Shown here: in pieces, positions 7,788 through 17,029 of the stretch
Layout of the letters: each line of letters begins with the position of its first letter
Position numbering within the stretch: the stretch's first letter is position 1
Source of the DNA: an uncultured Bacteroidota bacterium
Lineage (GTDB): Bacteria > Bacteroidota > Bacteroidia > Bacteroidales > P3
Assembly (NCBI GenBank): GCA_902778925.1
Contig: CACYZN010000008.1
Location: 49,230 to 113,229, forward strand
Direction: 5' to 3'
Length of the DNA: 64,000 nucleotides
The notes under the pieces: model-generated
The model's input: the letters and a program-made list of their open reading frames with translations, nothing else
Told to the model about the DNA's origin: nothing
The model's database searches: none
Made by a program: the position numbers and the translations under genes

Positions 7788-10700
7788 CTATTGCAGTACG
7801 AGTCGCAGGGTGGCGACGCCGGCGGGTATACTGGCGCGCAGGGTGTAGACGCCTTTGGGCAGGTGGCCAAGGTCGAGGCGTTGCACGTGGTGCAGGCAGG
7901 CTACCTGGCGCCCCATCATGTCGTAGATGCGAAGCTCGGTGGCGGGCTCGCTGAGGGCCACGCTGCCGCTGGTGGGGTTGGGGTGAAGTCTGAGTTCGGG
8001 GGCAGGCAGCGGTCGGTCGGCTATGCCTTGAGGCCCGAGAAGGGTCAGAACGAGGGTGACGGTGCTGTCGCAGCCGTAGGTGGTGGGGAAGACCTGTGTG
8101 TACATGCCCGAGGCGGTGTAGATGTTGTCGTTCCACTGGAAAGAGTTGTCGTGGACGTCGAGGGCTATGGTGTCGAATACCGGGGCAAGCACCGTGTAGT
8201 CGACGATGGTCACCATCCAGCTGGTCTCCAGGATAGCCGCGCCGCTGGTGGGCTCGTGGGTGTCGATGGTGTCGTCGAAGAGCATGTAGAAGGCCCCTTC
8301 GCAGAGGGAGTCGTGCTGGAAAGCGACGGCTTTCGATTGGTGGGGCAGAATGATGTTGTCGATCCACACGCAGTCGCTGCCGCGATCCCAGCTGACGTCC
8401 TTCTCGTAGCGGAAGGTGAGGGTGTGGGTGCCGGTGGTCAGAAAATAGGAGACGCGTTCCCATTCGGTCTCGCCCGAGGCGTCGAACTGCTCGGCTCCGT
8501 CGATGGAGAAGTGGAACTTGTCGTAGTTGCGCTCGGACGAGACGCGGTAGTAGAAGCTCAGGCTGTCGGGCGTGGCGACGTTAACGGAGAGCTGCATCTC
8601 GGAGATGTCGTAGTTGGAGAGGCCGGCTGCCGACCGCATGCAATGGGAGCCCTCGTAGGCCAGCGAGTCGGTGACCACCCAGGGGTGGGTGCCGTCGTTG
8701 GCAAAGCCGTTGAGGTTCATGGTGCTGCCCTCGAAGGTCTCCAGGTAGGCTTGTCCGAGGTACACGGGCAGTTCGCCGTCGAGGGTGCTGTAACGATAGT
8801 GCATGGGAATGGTGATATGCTGCGGGAGTAGGCTGTCGGCATGCAGGGTCAAGGATAGGGTAGTGTCGCTATTGGGTGCCATCGCAAAGGGGGCGGTGGA
8901 GGTTGCGGTGAGGAGAGAGGTGGTAGGGGTCAAGGTCAGGGGGAAGATGTGCCCGGGGGCGTGACCGGTGTTGCGCAGGGTGGCGGTAAGGGGCATGGTG
9001 CTGCCGGCATTCATGCTCGGCATGGGTTGTGAGAAAGAGATGGAGAGTACCGGGGCATAGAGGGTCATGCGCACCATGTTGTCGCTAGTGAAGGCGTTGT
9101 CGGACCACGAGGCGGCGATGCTCAGGTTGGCAGTGGCGTTGTCGGGGGTGTCGTCGGCCACAAAGGCGTTGACGGCATCGGTGAGGACGACGGTGTCGCC
9201 GGCGGCCAGGCTGTCGAGGGTCACAGTGGCGGAGGATAGGGTGAGGCGAGGATTGTTGGAAGACAGTTGTGCCACGATGTTGTGGGCAGTGGCGGTGCCT
9301 ATGTTCTGGAAGGTGATGGTCAGCGCAACCGTGTCGCCGCTGTTGAGGGGTGCCGCGTTGGCGGCGCTTACGATGGTGAAGGCCCCGTCGGGTTGTATGA
9401 AGTCGATGTCGACGAAGGCGGTGCGGTATTGTTGGGCCGAAGCGGCAAGGCGGTAGGTGCCAACCAACAAGTTGGTCGGGATGGAAAGGATGGCATGTCC
9501 GTTTCCGTCGGCGAAGGCCGAGGTCTTCAATTGGTTGGTCGTGGTGTCGACCAGTGCCAGATAGGCGTATGGGGCCGCCGTCACAGGAATCGAGGTGGTG
9601 CCGATGCTGGTGACGGTCGGTGCCGATATGCTCATCGTGTCGGCTTGGGTCATGTAGGGCATCAGCGACGGGTCGCCCATGAGGTGGTATATCTCCCAGT
9701 AGTATAGTTTCAGACCAGAGGTGGAACTCTCCACAGTCATGTTGCCCTGGAACATCAAGCTGCCCTGGGTGGTGACCCATTTGTCGTGGCTCTCGCCGTG
9801 GGTATGGAACAGACGATCGTAGGCGCCTAGGTTGCTGCTGTTGTAGTTGAGCGACATGGTGGCGCTGATGCTGTTGCGCACGCCCACGGACCAGTAGAAG
9901 TCCTCGCCCCAGTAGGTGCTGTTGCTGCCGCCGATATAGCCTACGGCGCCGCAGTAGTTGCCCTTGCGGAGTACGGCTTCGCCGAGACAGGTGGCGGTCT
10001 CGAACTTGTTGGTGAGGCAGCAGTTACCTATCATCAGGCCGAACTTCTGATTGTTGGTCATGTTGGCTGCGTGCGTGGTGGTGAAGTTGGGGGTGCCCCA
10101 GCTGGTTGAGCTGCCATGGGCTGTGTAGTTGATGAGGCCGGCACCTTGGTTGTACTTGTCGCGCACGGTGGCCGACATGGCGTCGCTGTTGCCTGCGACG
10201 GTGATGTTGGTTCCGGCCGGCACGACGGAGGTGTTGTTCTTGTAGTAGTATACCTGGCTGAAGCCTTGGCCGCCGTTGACGTAGTGTTGGATGGCGTAGT
10301 CCATTGTGGGGTCGGCATAGTTGTAGCCGTGGTCGCCGTCTTCGCCGCGGTCGACGCCTGCCACCATGACAGCGCGGTCGAGGAACGAAGGGTCGGCAAA
10401 GGTGTACTGCTCGTACATGAGGGTCTTGGCTATCTGCGGAACCAACTGCGCCTCTGTCTGGGCCGAGAAGCGGCCGTGGTAGCAGTCGGGTATGTTGTCA
10501 CCTTGGGTCCAGGTGGTGTAGTAGAGGTCGGTGATATGGTCGTCGTCGGTGGTACCTTCGAAGGCGGGTATCTGCTCGTGGTCGCCTACCAGCAAGAGGT
10601 AGGTGGGAGCGGGGTTGGTGGCGGTAGCATCGGTGTACTGGCTCCGTATGAACGACTGGATGGAGGCGCAGGTATTGCCCACGGCAGATGAGTCGGTATA

Positions 10701-11468
10701 GGCTATGTCGACCAAGAATCCTTTGCGACGCTTCCACTGAGCGAACCCGTCAAGCAGGCCGCGGAACATGCTGTGGGACACTATGAGGTAGCGCACAGGG
10801 GCTGTGGTGCTCACGGCTTTAGGGTAGAGGCTGTTCAACACAGTGATGCCACCGAAGGCCGGGGTGTGGTAGCGGCCGAAGTGGGCCAGCGTGGCTTCGG
10901 GATTGCTTCCGAGGTAGTGCACCTCCACAGTGGCGTTGCGGCATACGATGACTTGGTTGCTTACGGGGTTGTAGCGTACTGGCGAGAACTGCAGGCGGGC
11001 CAGCTGCCGGTCGCGGGCGATACCCACCGCCTCGACCGAGGCCAAGGCTACCCCATAGAAGGCGTCGGAGGTGTAGGTTTTGAGGTTCTTTACCAGTGGA
11101 TGTGCTGCGGTGTCGCTTTTGCTGCGTGGAGGCTGTACGGGCAAAAGCCACATGGCAGAACGGTTGCTTGACAGGCGGGCAACGTCGAGTGTGTCGTAAG
11201 TGGCGTTGCTGACAGTTACAGCATAGCCATCACAGAAGGGTACCTCGATGAGGGTGGAGTATGTCGGTAGACACGGCTCGCCCACCTCGGACGATGGAAG
11301 CCATCCGTAATCGCTATTGCCAAACAAGGCATCACCTGCGGGGAGAGAAAACTCGATACGCAACTGCTGCCAGGAGTCTTCTACTACCTTTTGTGCTCTT
11401 GCGTGCGGCGCCACGCCCAGCATCGCAAGGAGTACAGTGGAAACGATAAGACAGTATTTGTGTCGCAT
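7788..11468 (-). CDS. Gingipain-like C25 cysteine protease with T9SS type A sorting domain
   Basis: The 1226-residue secreted protease has a signal peptide (MRHKYCLIVSTVLLAMLGVA), a pro-region, a C25 catalytic domain around residues 225-600, several Ig-like/adhesin domains, and a C-terminal T9SS sorting domain (LHPNPTSG ... YDMMGRQ ... LPKGVYTLR). The catalytic pair is His451 (YTAHGSS) and Cys484 (GNCCLTNKF). The 33-residue spacing equals that of RgpB (His211/Cys244). I chose the ATG at 11468 because it precedes the signal peptide and lies about 50 bases from a TATATTTG promoter box. The product should cross the outer membrane through the T9SS and be anchored at the surface. Substrate preference (Arg or Lys) is not evident. 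Confidence 0.9.
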   Translation of the reverse strand: MRHKYCLIVSTVLLAMLGVAPHARAQKVVEDSWQQLRIEFSLPAGDALFGNSDYGWLPSSEVGEPCLPTYSTLIEVPFCDGYAVTVSNATYDTLDVARLSSNRSAMWLLPVQPPRSKSDTAAHPLVKNLKTYTSDAFYGVALASVEAVGIARDRQLARLQFSPVRYNPVSNQVIVCRNATVEVHYLGSNPEATLAHFGRYHTPAFGGITVLNSLYPKAVSTTAPVRYLIVSHSMFRGLLDGFAQWKRRKGFLVDIAYTDSSAVGNTCASIQSFIRSQYTDATATNPAPTYLLLVGDHEQIPAFEGTTDDDHITDLYYTTWTQGDNIPDCYHGRFSAQTEAQLVPQIAKTLMYEQYTFADPSFLDRAVMVAGVDRGEDGDHGYNYADPTMDYAIQHYVNGGQGFSQVYYYKNNTSVVPAGTNITVAGNSDAMSATVRDKYNQGAGLINYTAHGSSTSWGTPNFTTTHAANMTNNQKFGLMIGNCCLTNKFETATCLGEAVLRKGNYCGAVGYIGGSNSTYWGEDFYWSVGVRNSISATMSLNYNSSNLGAYDRLFHTHGESHDKWVTTQGSLMFQGNMTVESSTSGLKLYYWEIYHLMGDPSLMPYMTQADTMSISAPTVTSIGTTSIPVTAAPYAYLALVDTTTNQLKTSAFADGNGHAILSIPTNLLVGTYRLAASAQQYRTAFVDIDFIQPDGAFTIVSAANAAPLNSGDTVALTITFQNIGTATAHNIVAQLSSNNPRLTLSSATVTLDSLAAGDTVVLTDAVNAFVADDTPDNATANLSIAASWSDNAFTSDNMVRMTLYAPVLSISFSQPMPSMNAGSTMPLTATLRNTGHAPGHIFPLTLTPTTSLLTATSTAPFAMAPNSDTTLSLTLHADSLLPQHITIPMHYRYSTLDGELPVYLGQAYLETFEGSTMNLNGFANDGTHPWVVTDSLAYEGSHCMRSAAGLSNYDISEMQLSVNVATPDSLSFYYRVSSERNYDKFHFSIDGAEQFDASGETEWERVSYFLTTGTHTLTFRYEKDVSWDRGSDCVWIDNIILPHQSKAVAFQHDSLCEGAFYMLFDDTIDTHEPTSGAAILETSWMVTIVDYTVLAPVFDTIALDVHDNSFQWNDNIYTASGMYTQVFPTTYGCDSTVTLVLTLLGPQGIADRPLPAPELRLHPNPTSGSVALSEPATELRIYDMMGRQVACLHHVQRLDLGHLPKGVYTLRASIPAGVATLRLVLQ

Positions 11469-11519
11469 GTGTCTGTATATCTTATTTATACGTAATGTGT
11501 CTAGTGTTTGTACAAATTG

Positions 11520-11527
11520 CAAATATA
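11520..11527 (-). promoter_or_regulatory. Bacteroidetes -7 box upstream of the C25 protease
   Basis: On the minus strand this reads TATATTTG, the consensus -7 element, about 50 bases before the ATG at 11468. No good TTTG -33 element is visible at the expected spacing. Confidence 0.55.
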
Positions 11528-11617
11528 CAAAAAAACACACATGTGCATCTTTTTAAACGATAATTATGCAATTAATCATATTGAGAGGGGGTAGAAATCA
11601 GCCGATTGCAAAAAAGT

Positions 11618-11648
11618 TTTGCCGTATGAAAAAAATGTAGTACTTTTG
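11618..11648 (+). promoter_or_regulatory. Promoter of tRNA-Ser
   Basis: TTTG at 11618-11621, a 19-bp gap, and TACTTTTG at 11641-11648 match the Bacteroidetes -33/-7 consensus. The tRNA begins 20 bases downstream. Confidence 0.8.
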
Positions 11649-11668
11649 CGGCCGATTTTCAAATCCAC

Positions 11669-11759
11669 GGAAAGGTGCTCGAGTGGTTGAAGAGGCCCGC
11701 CTGGAAAGCGAGTAAGCGTTAACAGCGCTTCAGGGGTTCGAATCCCCTCCTTTCCGCCA
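11669..11759 (+). tRNA. tRNA-Ser (GGA)
   Basis: The acceptor stem GGAAAGG/CCTTTCC is perfect. The anticodon loop CTGGAAA gives anticodon GGA, there is a long class II variable arm, the T-loop is TTCGAAT, and CCA is encoded at 11757-11759. The anticodon stem (CCCGC/GCGAG) has one C.A mismatch at position 28:42. Confidence 0.95.
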
Positions 11760-11771
11760 GACGTGGAAAAG

Positions 11772-11801
11772 AGAGGCGCGACCGCATGCGGTCGCGCCTC
11801 T
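11772..11801. terminator. Bidirectional terminator between tRNA-Ser and the flotillin gene
   Basis: A 30-bp perfect palindrome (half-site AGAGGCGCGACCGC) is flanked by AAAAG on the left and TCCTTTT on the right. It can end tRNA-Ser on the plus strand and the flotillin operon on the minus strand. Confidence 0.85.
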
Positions 11802-11822
11802 TCCTTTTACCCATTTGGGTCG

Positions 11823-13325
11823 TTATTTGTTTTTCAGGTCGACGCTGCTGTCGCTCTCGAGGTTCACGTTGCGGGTCACTTTGGCCTCGATGGTGTTGGC
11901 GCGGACTATGTCGGTCATATTTACGCCTGTGGCGCTTTCGATGACGTCGAAGCTCTGCTTGATGACGGCGGGTACAGCACCGCTGATGCCGGCGGCGTCG
12001 GCACCGCTGGTACCGTAGACGTTCATGTTCTTGATGGCGCTGATGGGCTCGGAGACATGCTGAGCCACCTCGGGTATAATCTTCACCATCATGTCGAGGA
12101 TAGCAGCCTGGCCGTAGCGCTCGTAGGCTTCGGCTTTCTTCTGCATTGCCTCGGCCTCGGCCAGACCTTTTTTCTCGATGGCGATGGCTTCGGCCTCGCC
12201 GGCTTTCTGTATCTTGTAGGCTTCGGCTTCGCCGTTGGCCTTGATACCTTCGGCTTCGAGCACCATGGCCTGCTTTTTGGCTTGGGCCAGCGCTATCTGG
12301 GCGCGGGCTTCCTGCTCGGCACGGTAGGCCTCGGCTTCGGCTTCGCGTTTGCTCTGCTCGAGGTCGGCAGCGGCCTTGAGCTCGATTTGGTACTTGTCGG
12401 CATCCGATTTCTTCATCACCTCGGCCGCGAGTTCGTTTTCGCGTATCTTCACCCGCTCGGCGGTGAGCACCTGCTCGCGCATGGTCTGCTCGATCTGTGC
12501 GTCGACGGTCTTGGTGTTTATGGTCTTCTGCTGCTCCTGGCGCTGTATTTCGTAGGCGGCGTCGGCATCGGCCTGTTTGGTCTGTGCGATGATGGTGAGT
12601 TCGCTCTTCTTGACCGAGAGCTCGTTCTGGCGGATGGCTATCTGGGTCTGGCTGTCGACCTGGGCGTCGTTGGCTTCCTTTTGTGCCTGGGCCTCGGCCA
12701 TGGCGATGTCGCGCTCGGCGTTGGCCTTGTTGATTTTGGCCTGTTTGCGGATAGTCCAGGTGTTGTCGGCGCCGAGGTCCTCGATGAGGTTCTTTTCGTC
12801 GGTGACGTTCTGTATGTTGCACGAGATGATGCGCAGGCCGAGAGCCTCCATGTCTTTCTGGGCTTTCGACATGATTTCGTCCGAGAATTTGTCGCGGTTG
12901 ATGTTGATGTCGCGTAGCGAGAGGCTGCCGATTACTTCGCGCATGTTGCCCTCGAGCGAGTCCTGTACCTGCTTGGAGATGTCGGCTCCGCTCATGTTCA
13001 GGAAGTTCTTGGCGGCGAGGCGCACACCGTCGATGTCGGGGATGACCTGGATTTTGGCCACGGCATCGACGTTGACATTGATGAAGTCGTTGGTGGGTAC
13101 GGTGCGGCTGGTGCGGATGTCGGCGGTCACCTGGCCGAGGAACACCTTGTCGAGGCGCTCGAGCATGGGTACACGCAGTCCGCCCTTGCCGATGTAGATG
13201 CGGGGTTTGCGGTTGAGGCCGGAGACGATGTAGGCTACTGAAGGCGGCGCTTTGATGTAGCTTACGAGGATGATGAACAGTACCACGACTGCCAACACGA
13301 TGAGTGTGATTGCAATGTTGCTCAT
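11823..13325 (-). CDS. Flotillin family protein (SPFH domain)
   Basis: The 500-residue product has one N-terminal membrane helix (ITLIVLAVVVLFIILV), an SPFH domain at roughly 25-200 (RTVPTNDFINVNVDAVAKIQ), a long Ala/Glu-rich coiled coil at about 200-420 with repeated EAEA segments, and a C-terminal NVYGTSGADAAG segment. Flotillins oligomerise at the membrane and organise lipid and protein domains. The start at 13325 lies four bases after the kamC stop; earlier in-frame codons are overlap with kamC. Placement directly behind kamB-kamC suggests co-transcription, but no functional link with the reactivase is known to me. Confidence 0.9.
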   Translation of the reverse strand: MSNIAITLIVLAVVVLFIILVSYIKAPPSVAYIVSGLNRKPRIYIGKGGLRVPMLERLDKVFLGQVTADIRTSRTVPTNDFINVNVDAVAKIQVIPDIDGVRLAAKNFLNMSGADISKQVQDSLEGNMREVIGSLSLRDININRDKFSDEIMSKAQKDMEALGLRIISCNIQNVTDEKNLIEDLGADNTWTIRKQAKINKANAERDIAMAEAQAQKEANDAQVDSQTQIAIRQNELSVKKSELTIIAQTKQADADAAYEIQRQEQQKTINTKTVDAQIEQTMREQVLTAERVKIRENELAAEVMKKSDADKYQIELKAAADLEQSKREAEAEAYRAEQEARAQIALAQAKKQAMVLEAEGIKANGEAEAYKIQKAGEAEAIAIEKKGLAEAEAMQKKAEAYERYGQAAILDMMVKIIPEVAQHVSEPISAIKNMNVYGTSGADAAGISGAVPAVIKQSFDVIESATGVNMTDIVRANTIEAKVTRNVNLESDSSVDLKNK

Positions 13326-13329
13326 GATT

Positions 13330-14724
13330 CTATTGTTTTTGGTTAATATTTTGTTCTGCCAGATGCAACAGTTCGGCGTCGCAGCCCAAGATGGCGGCAA
13401 TGCGCAGGGCCTCGTGGGGCACGTCGTCGCTTTGGTCGTCGGTGAGGGAATAGTCGATGAAGAGACCGATGTTGCGTGGAGTGAGCGGCACATTGGCCAT
13501 GTCCTCGACAAATCCGCGCACGCGCAGTCGGCGGCAGTTGGTGCCCAGTTGTCCATAGTGGGTGGTCACCATGGATACCGATGGGCATTGTTCCAGCAGT
13601 GTGATGATGGACTGCACGAGGGCTTTGCCTTCCACGGGGTTGGTGGTGCGTGCGGGCTCGTCGATGAGGGCCAGCAGGCGCTCGGTGCGGGTGCGACGCA
13701 CGATGTCGCTGATCTTTGTGATTTCGGAAGCGTAGCTCGACAGGCCATTCATCTCGTCCTGTTCGTCGCCAATCGAGGTCGCCACGGCATCGAATACGGT
13801 GGTTACGGCTTGGTCGGCGGGAACATAGAAGCCGCACTGGGCCATGAGCTGGGCGGTGCCCACGCTCTTGAGCAGCACCGTCTTGCCTGCCATGTTGGCG
13901 CCGGTGATGAGCGTCACGCCTTGTTCAAGGCTCAGGTCGACGGGCTGGTAGCGCAGGCCGAGCTCTTCGTTGCGATGTCGCAGGCGGGGGTTCCAGAGGC
14001 CGACGTAGCGTATGTCGGAGCCCAGATGCGGCCGCGACAGATGCCAGCGCTCGCAGAGTTCGGCCTGGGCCAGAAGATAGTCGGCATAGGCCATCTGCCT
14101 CATGGCCTCGGCAAGGGGCGTGCAGTAGGTGGCGAGGCTGTCGCTGAGGCGAAGGCACACCTCGGCCTGTATGTCGTTCTGCTCGGCCATGAGGGCGGCG
14201 ATGCGTTGCGGGTCGCCCTCGTGCTCCTGCAGGGCTTTGAGTTCGCGGCGCAGCGGGCCGAGGCGGGGGTGGTAGGTGTCGTATATGTAGAAGTTGGCGA
14301 TGCCGGTGTGGTCGGGGTCGAGCAGCGCCACCACGGCTTCGAGCGACGGTAGCGGCAGGGTGGCGGCCAGACCGAGCCCCTGGATGGCGACCGAGGCCTT
14401 GGCACACAGCATGGCCAGGTTCTTGATTTCGAAGAGCTCCACCTCGTTGAGGGGAGTGTGCGAGGCAAGCGAGGCCAGGGTGCCGCGCAGGTCGTGCAGC
14501 TGCATCAGGCAGTGGCGCAGGTCGGTGTAGGAACGACGGTTTTCGGTATCGTTGGTGGCGCGCACGGCCTCGTCGAGGTTGCGCCACGCGGCTTCGATGG
14601 CGTCGTGGTCGGTCAGGAAGGTGCTCTCGAGCATGGCTTGCCGGCCGGCCGACGACATAAGCTCCATGTTGTCTATGACATACTGGAAGCCGACGTCTTG
14701 TTTTATGAGGTCTTTTATCTTCAT
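13330..14724 (-). CDS. kamC: Lysine 5,6-aminomutase reactivase ATPase KamC (MutS-like)
   Basis: The 464-residue MutS-related ATPase has Walker A GANMAGKT (275-282), an ABC-type signature region (DEMNGLSSYASEITKI) and Walker B plus trailing motif LLALIDEPARTTNPVEG. The DEPARTTNP segment is what I associate with KamC rather than MutS or MutS2, and no mismatch-recognition domain is present. KamB and KamC together are thought to reactivate adenosylcobalamin-dependent lysine 5,6-aminomutase by exchanging damaged cofactor. The ATG at 14724 overlaps the kamB stop (ATGA), so translation is coupled. The aminomutase genes kamD and kamE are not in this window. The alternative reading is a generic MutS-family ATPase. 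Confidence 0.8.
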   Translation of the reverse strand: MKIKDLIKQDVGFQYVIDNMELMSSAGRQAMLESTFLTDHDAIEAAWRNLDEAVRATNDTENRRSYTDLRHCLMQLHDLRGTLASLASHTPLNEVELFEIKNLAMLCAKASVAIQGLGLAATLPLPSLEAVVALLDPDHTGIANFYIYDTYHPRLGPLRRELKALQEHEGDPQRIAALMAEQNDIQAEVCLRLSDSLATYCTPLAEAMRQMAYADYLLAQAELCERWHLSRPHLGSDIRYVGLWNPRLRHRNEELGLRYQPVDLSLEQGVTLITGANMAGKTVLLKSVGTAQLMAQCGFYVPADQAVTTVFDAVATSIGDEQDEMNGLSSYASEITKISDIVRRTRTERLLALIDEPARTTNPVEGKALVQSIITLLEQCPSVSMVTTHYGQLGTNCRRLRVRGFVEDMANVPLTPRNIGLFIDYSLTDDQSDDVPHEALRIAAILGCDAELLHLAEQNINQKQ

Positions 14725-15731
14725 TCTTGAGGTATCTTCATCACATCGTAGACGGGGGTCTGCAGCGCGTCGGACAGTGCGTTGCAGGTGCTGCCGCTGT
14801 CGAGCACAAAGCCTTGCGGCGAGGTGGGGTTGAGGGTGATGGCAATCAGTTGCGAGCGTTGCAGCACCAGCAGGCGGCCGTCGCGTCGCACGAAGTCGGA
14901 ATAGGCTTCGGGTGTTATGAAAAGCTTGGTGAAGTCGCGCGCTATCAGGGTGATGCCTTTCGCCTTGGAGGTAAGCGTGCGCAGCAGGCGGTCGCTCACC
15001 GCCCCCGAGGCGAAGATGGTCTTGCCGAAGCGCAGCAGGTCGACCTCGGAGCGCCCGATGAGGAATGCCGAGGCGATGCCCAGGTCGTGCACCGTGCCGT
15101 CGTCGGCCACGCCCCACAGTCCCGAGGCGATGGGGCTGAGAAGTTCGCGCCGGGCGGCGTCGACCTCGTCGAGGCATATTAGGTTGTAGAGGAAGCGGGT
15201 GCGCGATACCAGCTGCTTGACGCTGGCCGACACGGCGGCGCCGGTGGCCAGAATCATGGCGTCGGTGACGGTCGGCGAAGCCAGGCTGAGGCGCGACAGA
15301 GCCCCGTCGACAATGCCCAGCCGGCACCCCATGTCGGACAGCTGCCGCAGTTGGCGCCGCAGGGTCGACGTGGAGGCCGCTCCCGAAAGCAGCACCTTGC
15401 CACCCACCAGCACGCGGGCCGTCACCATCGGGCCAAGGGCGGTGCGCTGTGAGTCGACGTACTCGATGCTGCTCACCACCTGACGTTTCAGGTAGTGCTG
15501 CTCGGAAGTGATGAAATGTGTGCCGTTGTAGAGCGTTATCTCGGGCTTGGCGGTGGCGAAGACGGCATCGGTCTGCTCGCCGTCGACGCCTATGGAAGTG
15601 ACACCGACATGCACCCCCAACTGGTCGAGACGGCGCAGTATGTAGTTAAGACACACGGTCTTGCCGGTATTCTTCTCGAGCCCTACGATGGAGAGACTCC
15701 TGTGCTGCAATATGTCTGGCAGAAACGGCAT
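14721..15731 (-). CDS. kamB: Lysine 5,6-aminomutase reactivase subunit KamB
   Basis: The 336-residue product has a P-loop near its N-terminus (GLEKNTGKT, residues 17-25) and a body resembling the KamB family (VTSIGVDGEQTD; LIGRSEVDLLRFGKTIFASG). It sits directly before kamC with a 4-base overlap, the same pairing seen in lysine-fermentation clusters of other anaerobes. The family call rests on the P-loop, the length and the coupling to a KamC-type ATPase. The gene starts the minus-strand kamB-kamC-flotillin operon. The 430-base region upstream holds a palindromic repeat and the divergent promoter of the exopolysaccharide operon. Confidence 0.75.
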   Translation of the reverse strand: MPFLPDILQHRSLSIVGLEKNTGKTVCLNYILRRLDQLGVHVGVTSIGVDGEQTDAVFATAKPEITLYNGTHFITSEQHYLKRQVVSSIEYVDSQRTALGPMVTARVLVGGKVLLSGAASTSTLRRQLRQLSDMGCRLGIVDGALSRLSLASPTVTDAMILATGAAVSASVKQLVSRTRFLYNLICLDEVDAARRELLSPIASGLWGVADDGTVHDLGIASAFLIGRSEVDLLRFGKTIFASGAVSDRLLRTLTSKAKGITLIARDFTKLFITPEAYSDFVRRDGRLLVLQRSQLIAITLNPTSPQGFVLDSGSTCNALSDALQTPVYDVMKIPQE

Positions 15732-15902
15732 AATACGGCGGCAAAGATACTGAAAAAAATCCGACTGCCGAAAACAAGATTTTCGAAGATTTGCAATGGC
15801 TTATCGGACAGATTATTGCCGCACAGTCTTTCGACATCGGGCAGAAGAAAACGCCTTGCCGACATGCTCCCCGACCCTTCCCCAAGCCATCCCCTCCGGT
15901 AT

Positions 15903-15980
15903 TTCTTATGTACTTCTTATGTATTTCTTATGTATTTCTTATGTTTTAAACATAAATACAACATAAGAAATACATAAGAA
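15903..15980. repeat. Palindromic 11-mer repeat element, copy B
   Basis: It has the same orientation and centre as copy A, but the right arm has one fewer CATAAGAA unit (78 instead of 89 bp). It lies between the divergent kamB and Wza-like genes, about 65 bases before the -33 element of the latter. Confidence 0.92.
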
Positions 15981-16044
15981 CGAGGAAGCGGCGGGGAGCG
16001 GGGGTGGGGCCTTGCGGGATGGCGGCAAAAAAAATATAAAACTT

Positions 16045-16076
16045 TTTGCACAGTTCGGAAAAGTTATGTATCTTTG
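16045..16076 (+). promoter_or_regulatory. Promoter of the exopolysaccharide operon
   Basis: TTTG at 16045-16048, a 20-bp gap and TATCTTTG at 16069-16076 fit the Bacteroidetes consensus. The 5' leader before the ATG at 16163 is about 80 bases. Confidence 0.82.
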
Positions 16077-16162
16077 CAAATCACAACAGTATGCCTCCTA
16101 AAGTGGTATGGTGTTGTGAACCATATCGGTATAGGGTAATTGTAATAATAAATATAGTAACT

Positions 16163-16996
16163 ATGAAACTGAAAGTAGCAAAACTCACCTTGGCCGTGGC
16201 TGTGCTTGGAGCTATGGCCATGAGTTCGTGCACGACGACAGCCGAATTGGCCTATGTGGCCGATGCCACACGCGACTCGGTAATAGCCATCAGTGGCCAG
16301 TTTACCAAGGGTATACAGGCCAACGACCTGCTGAGCATATATGTGGAAAGCGAGACGCCCGCCGTGACGGTCCCGTTCAATCAGGAGACCAACAAGATTG
16401 CGGTGAGCGACGGCGTGGTGATGAACCCCGGCGCCACGGCTGTGAGCGGCTACCTGGTCGACAGCGAGGGCAACATTGTGTTCCCTGTGCTGGGCAAGAT
16501 ACACGTGTTGGGTATGACCCACAGCGAGCTGGCTGCCGAGTTGGAGCACCGTCTGGTGAGCGAAGGCCACATCAAGGATGCCGTTGTGACGGTCAAGCTG
16601 ATGAACTTCACCGTCAGCGTGCTGGGCGACGTGGTGCGTCCCGGCCAGATAAGAGCCAGCGGTGAGCGCCTCACCATATTCGAGGCCCTCAGCATGGTGG
16701 GCGACCTCACCATATACGGCCAGCGGCACAACGTCACCGTGATACGCGAGGAAAACGGCCAGCGTGTGATTGGCGAGATCGACCTGCGCTCGAAAGATGT
16801 CTTCAATTCGCCCTACTACTATCTGCACCAGAACGACGTGGTGTACGTGGAACCCAACATGAAGAAGAAGAAACAGGCCGAACGCGACCCGATGATGATG
16901 ACCTATATCTCGAGTGCCGTCAGCATCGTGTCGGTGCTCAGCTCGGTGTTCTACTACTACATCATGTCGAAGTACTACTCGTCGAAATCCAACTAA
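16163..16996 (+). CDS. Polysaccharide export lipoprotein (Wza-like, SLBB domain)
   Basis: The 277-residue protein starts with a lipoprotein signal (AVLGAMAMSSC). A polysaccharide-export domain follows (IQANDLLSIYVESETPAVTV, SGYLVDSEGNIVFPVLGKIH), then an SLBB domain (VSVLGDVVRPGQIRASGERL) and a C-terminal hydrophobic segment (YISSAVSIVSVLSSVFYYYI). Wza-type proteins form the outer-membrane channel for capsule or exopolysaccharide. I chose the ATG at 16163 because it yields the lipobox and lies behind a promoter. It is followed after 33 bases by the Wzc-like kinase, the usual export partner. Confidence 0.92.
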   Translation: MKLKVAKLTLAVAVLGAMAMSSCTTTAELAYVADATRDSVIAISGQFTKGIQANDLLSIYVESETPAVTVPFNQETNKIAVSDGVVMNPGATAVSGYLVDSEGNIVFPVLGKIHVLGMTHSELAAELEHRLVSEGHIKDAVVTVKLMNFTVSVLGDVVRPGQIRASGERLTIFEALSMVGDLTIYGQRHNVTVIREENGQRVIGEIDLRSKDVFNSPYYYLHQNDVVYVEPNMKKKKQAERDPMMMTYISSAVSIVSVLSSVFYYYIMSKYYSSKSN

Positions 16997-17029
16997 GTCG
17001 TATCAAGAAAACACAATACATCAATAGCT

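Noticed and set aside
13330-14724. Annotation as DNA mismatch repair MutS or MutS2
   Set aside because: No mismatch-binding, Smr or clamp domains; length, the DEPARTTNP motif and coupling to a KamB-like gene favour KamC.
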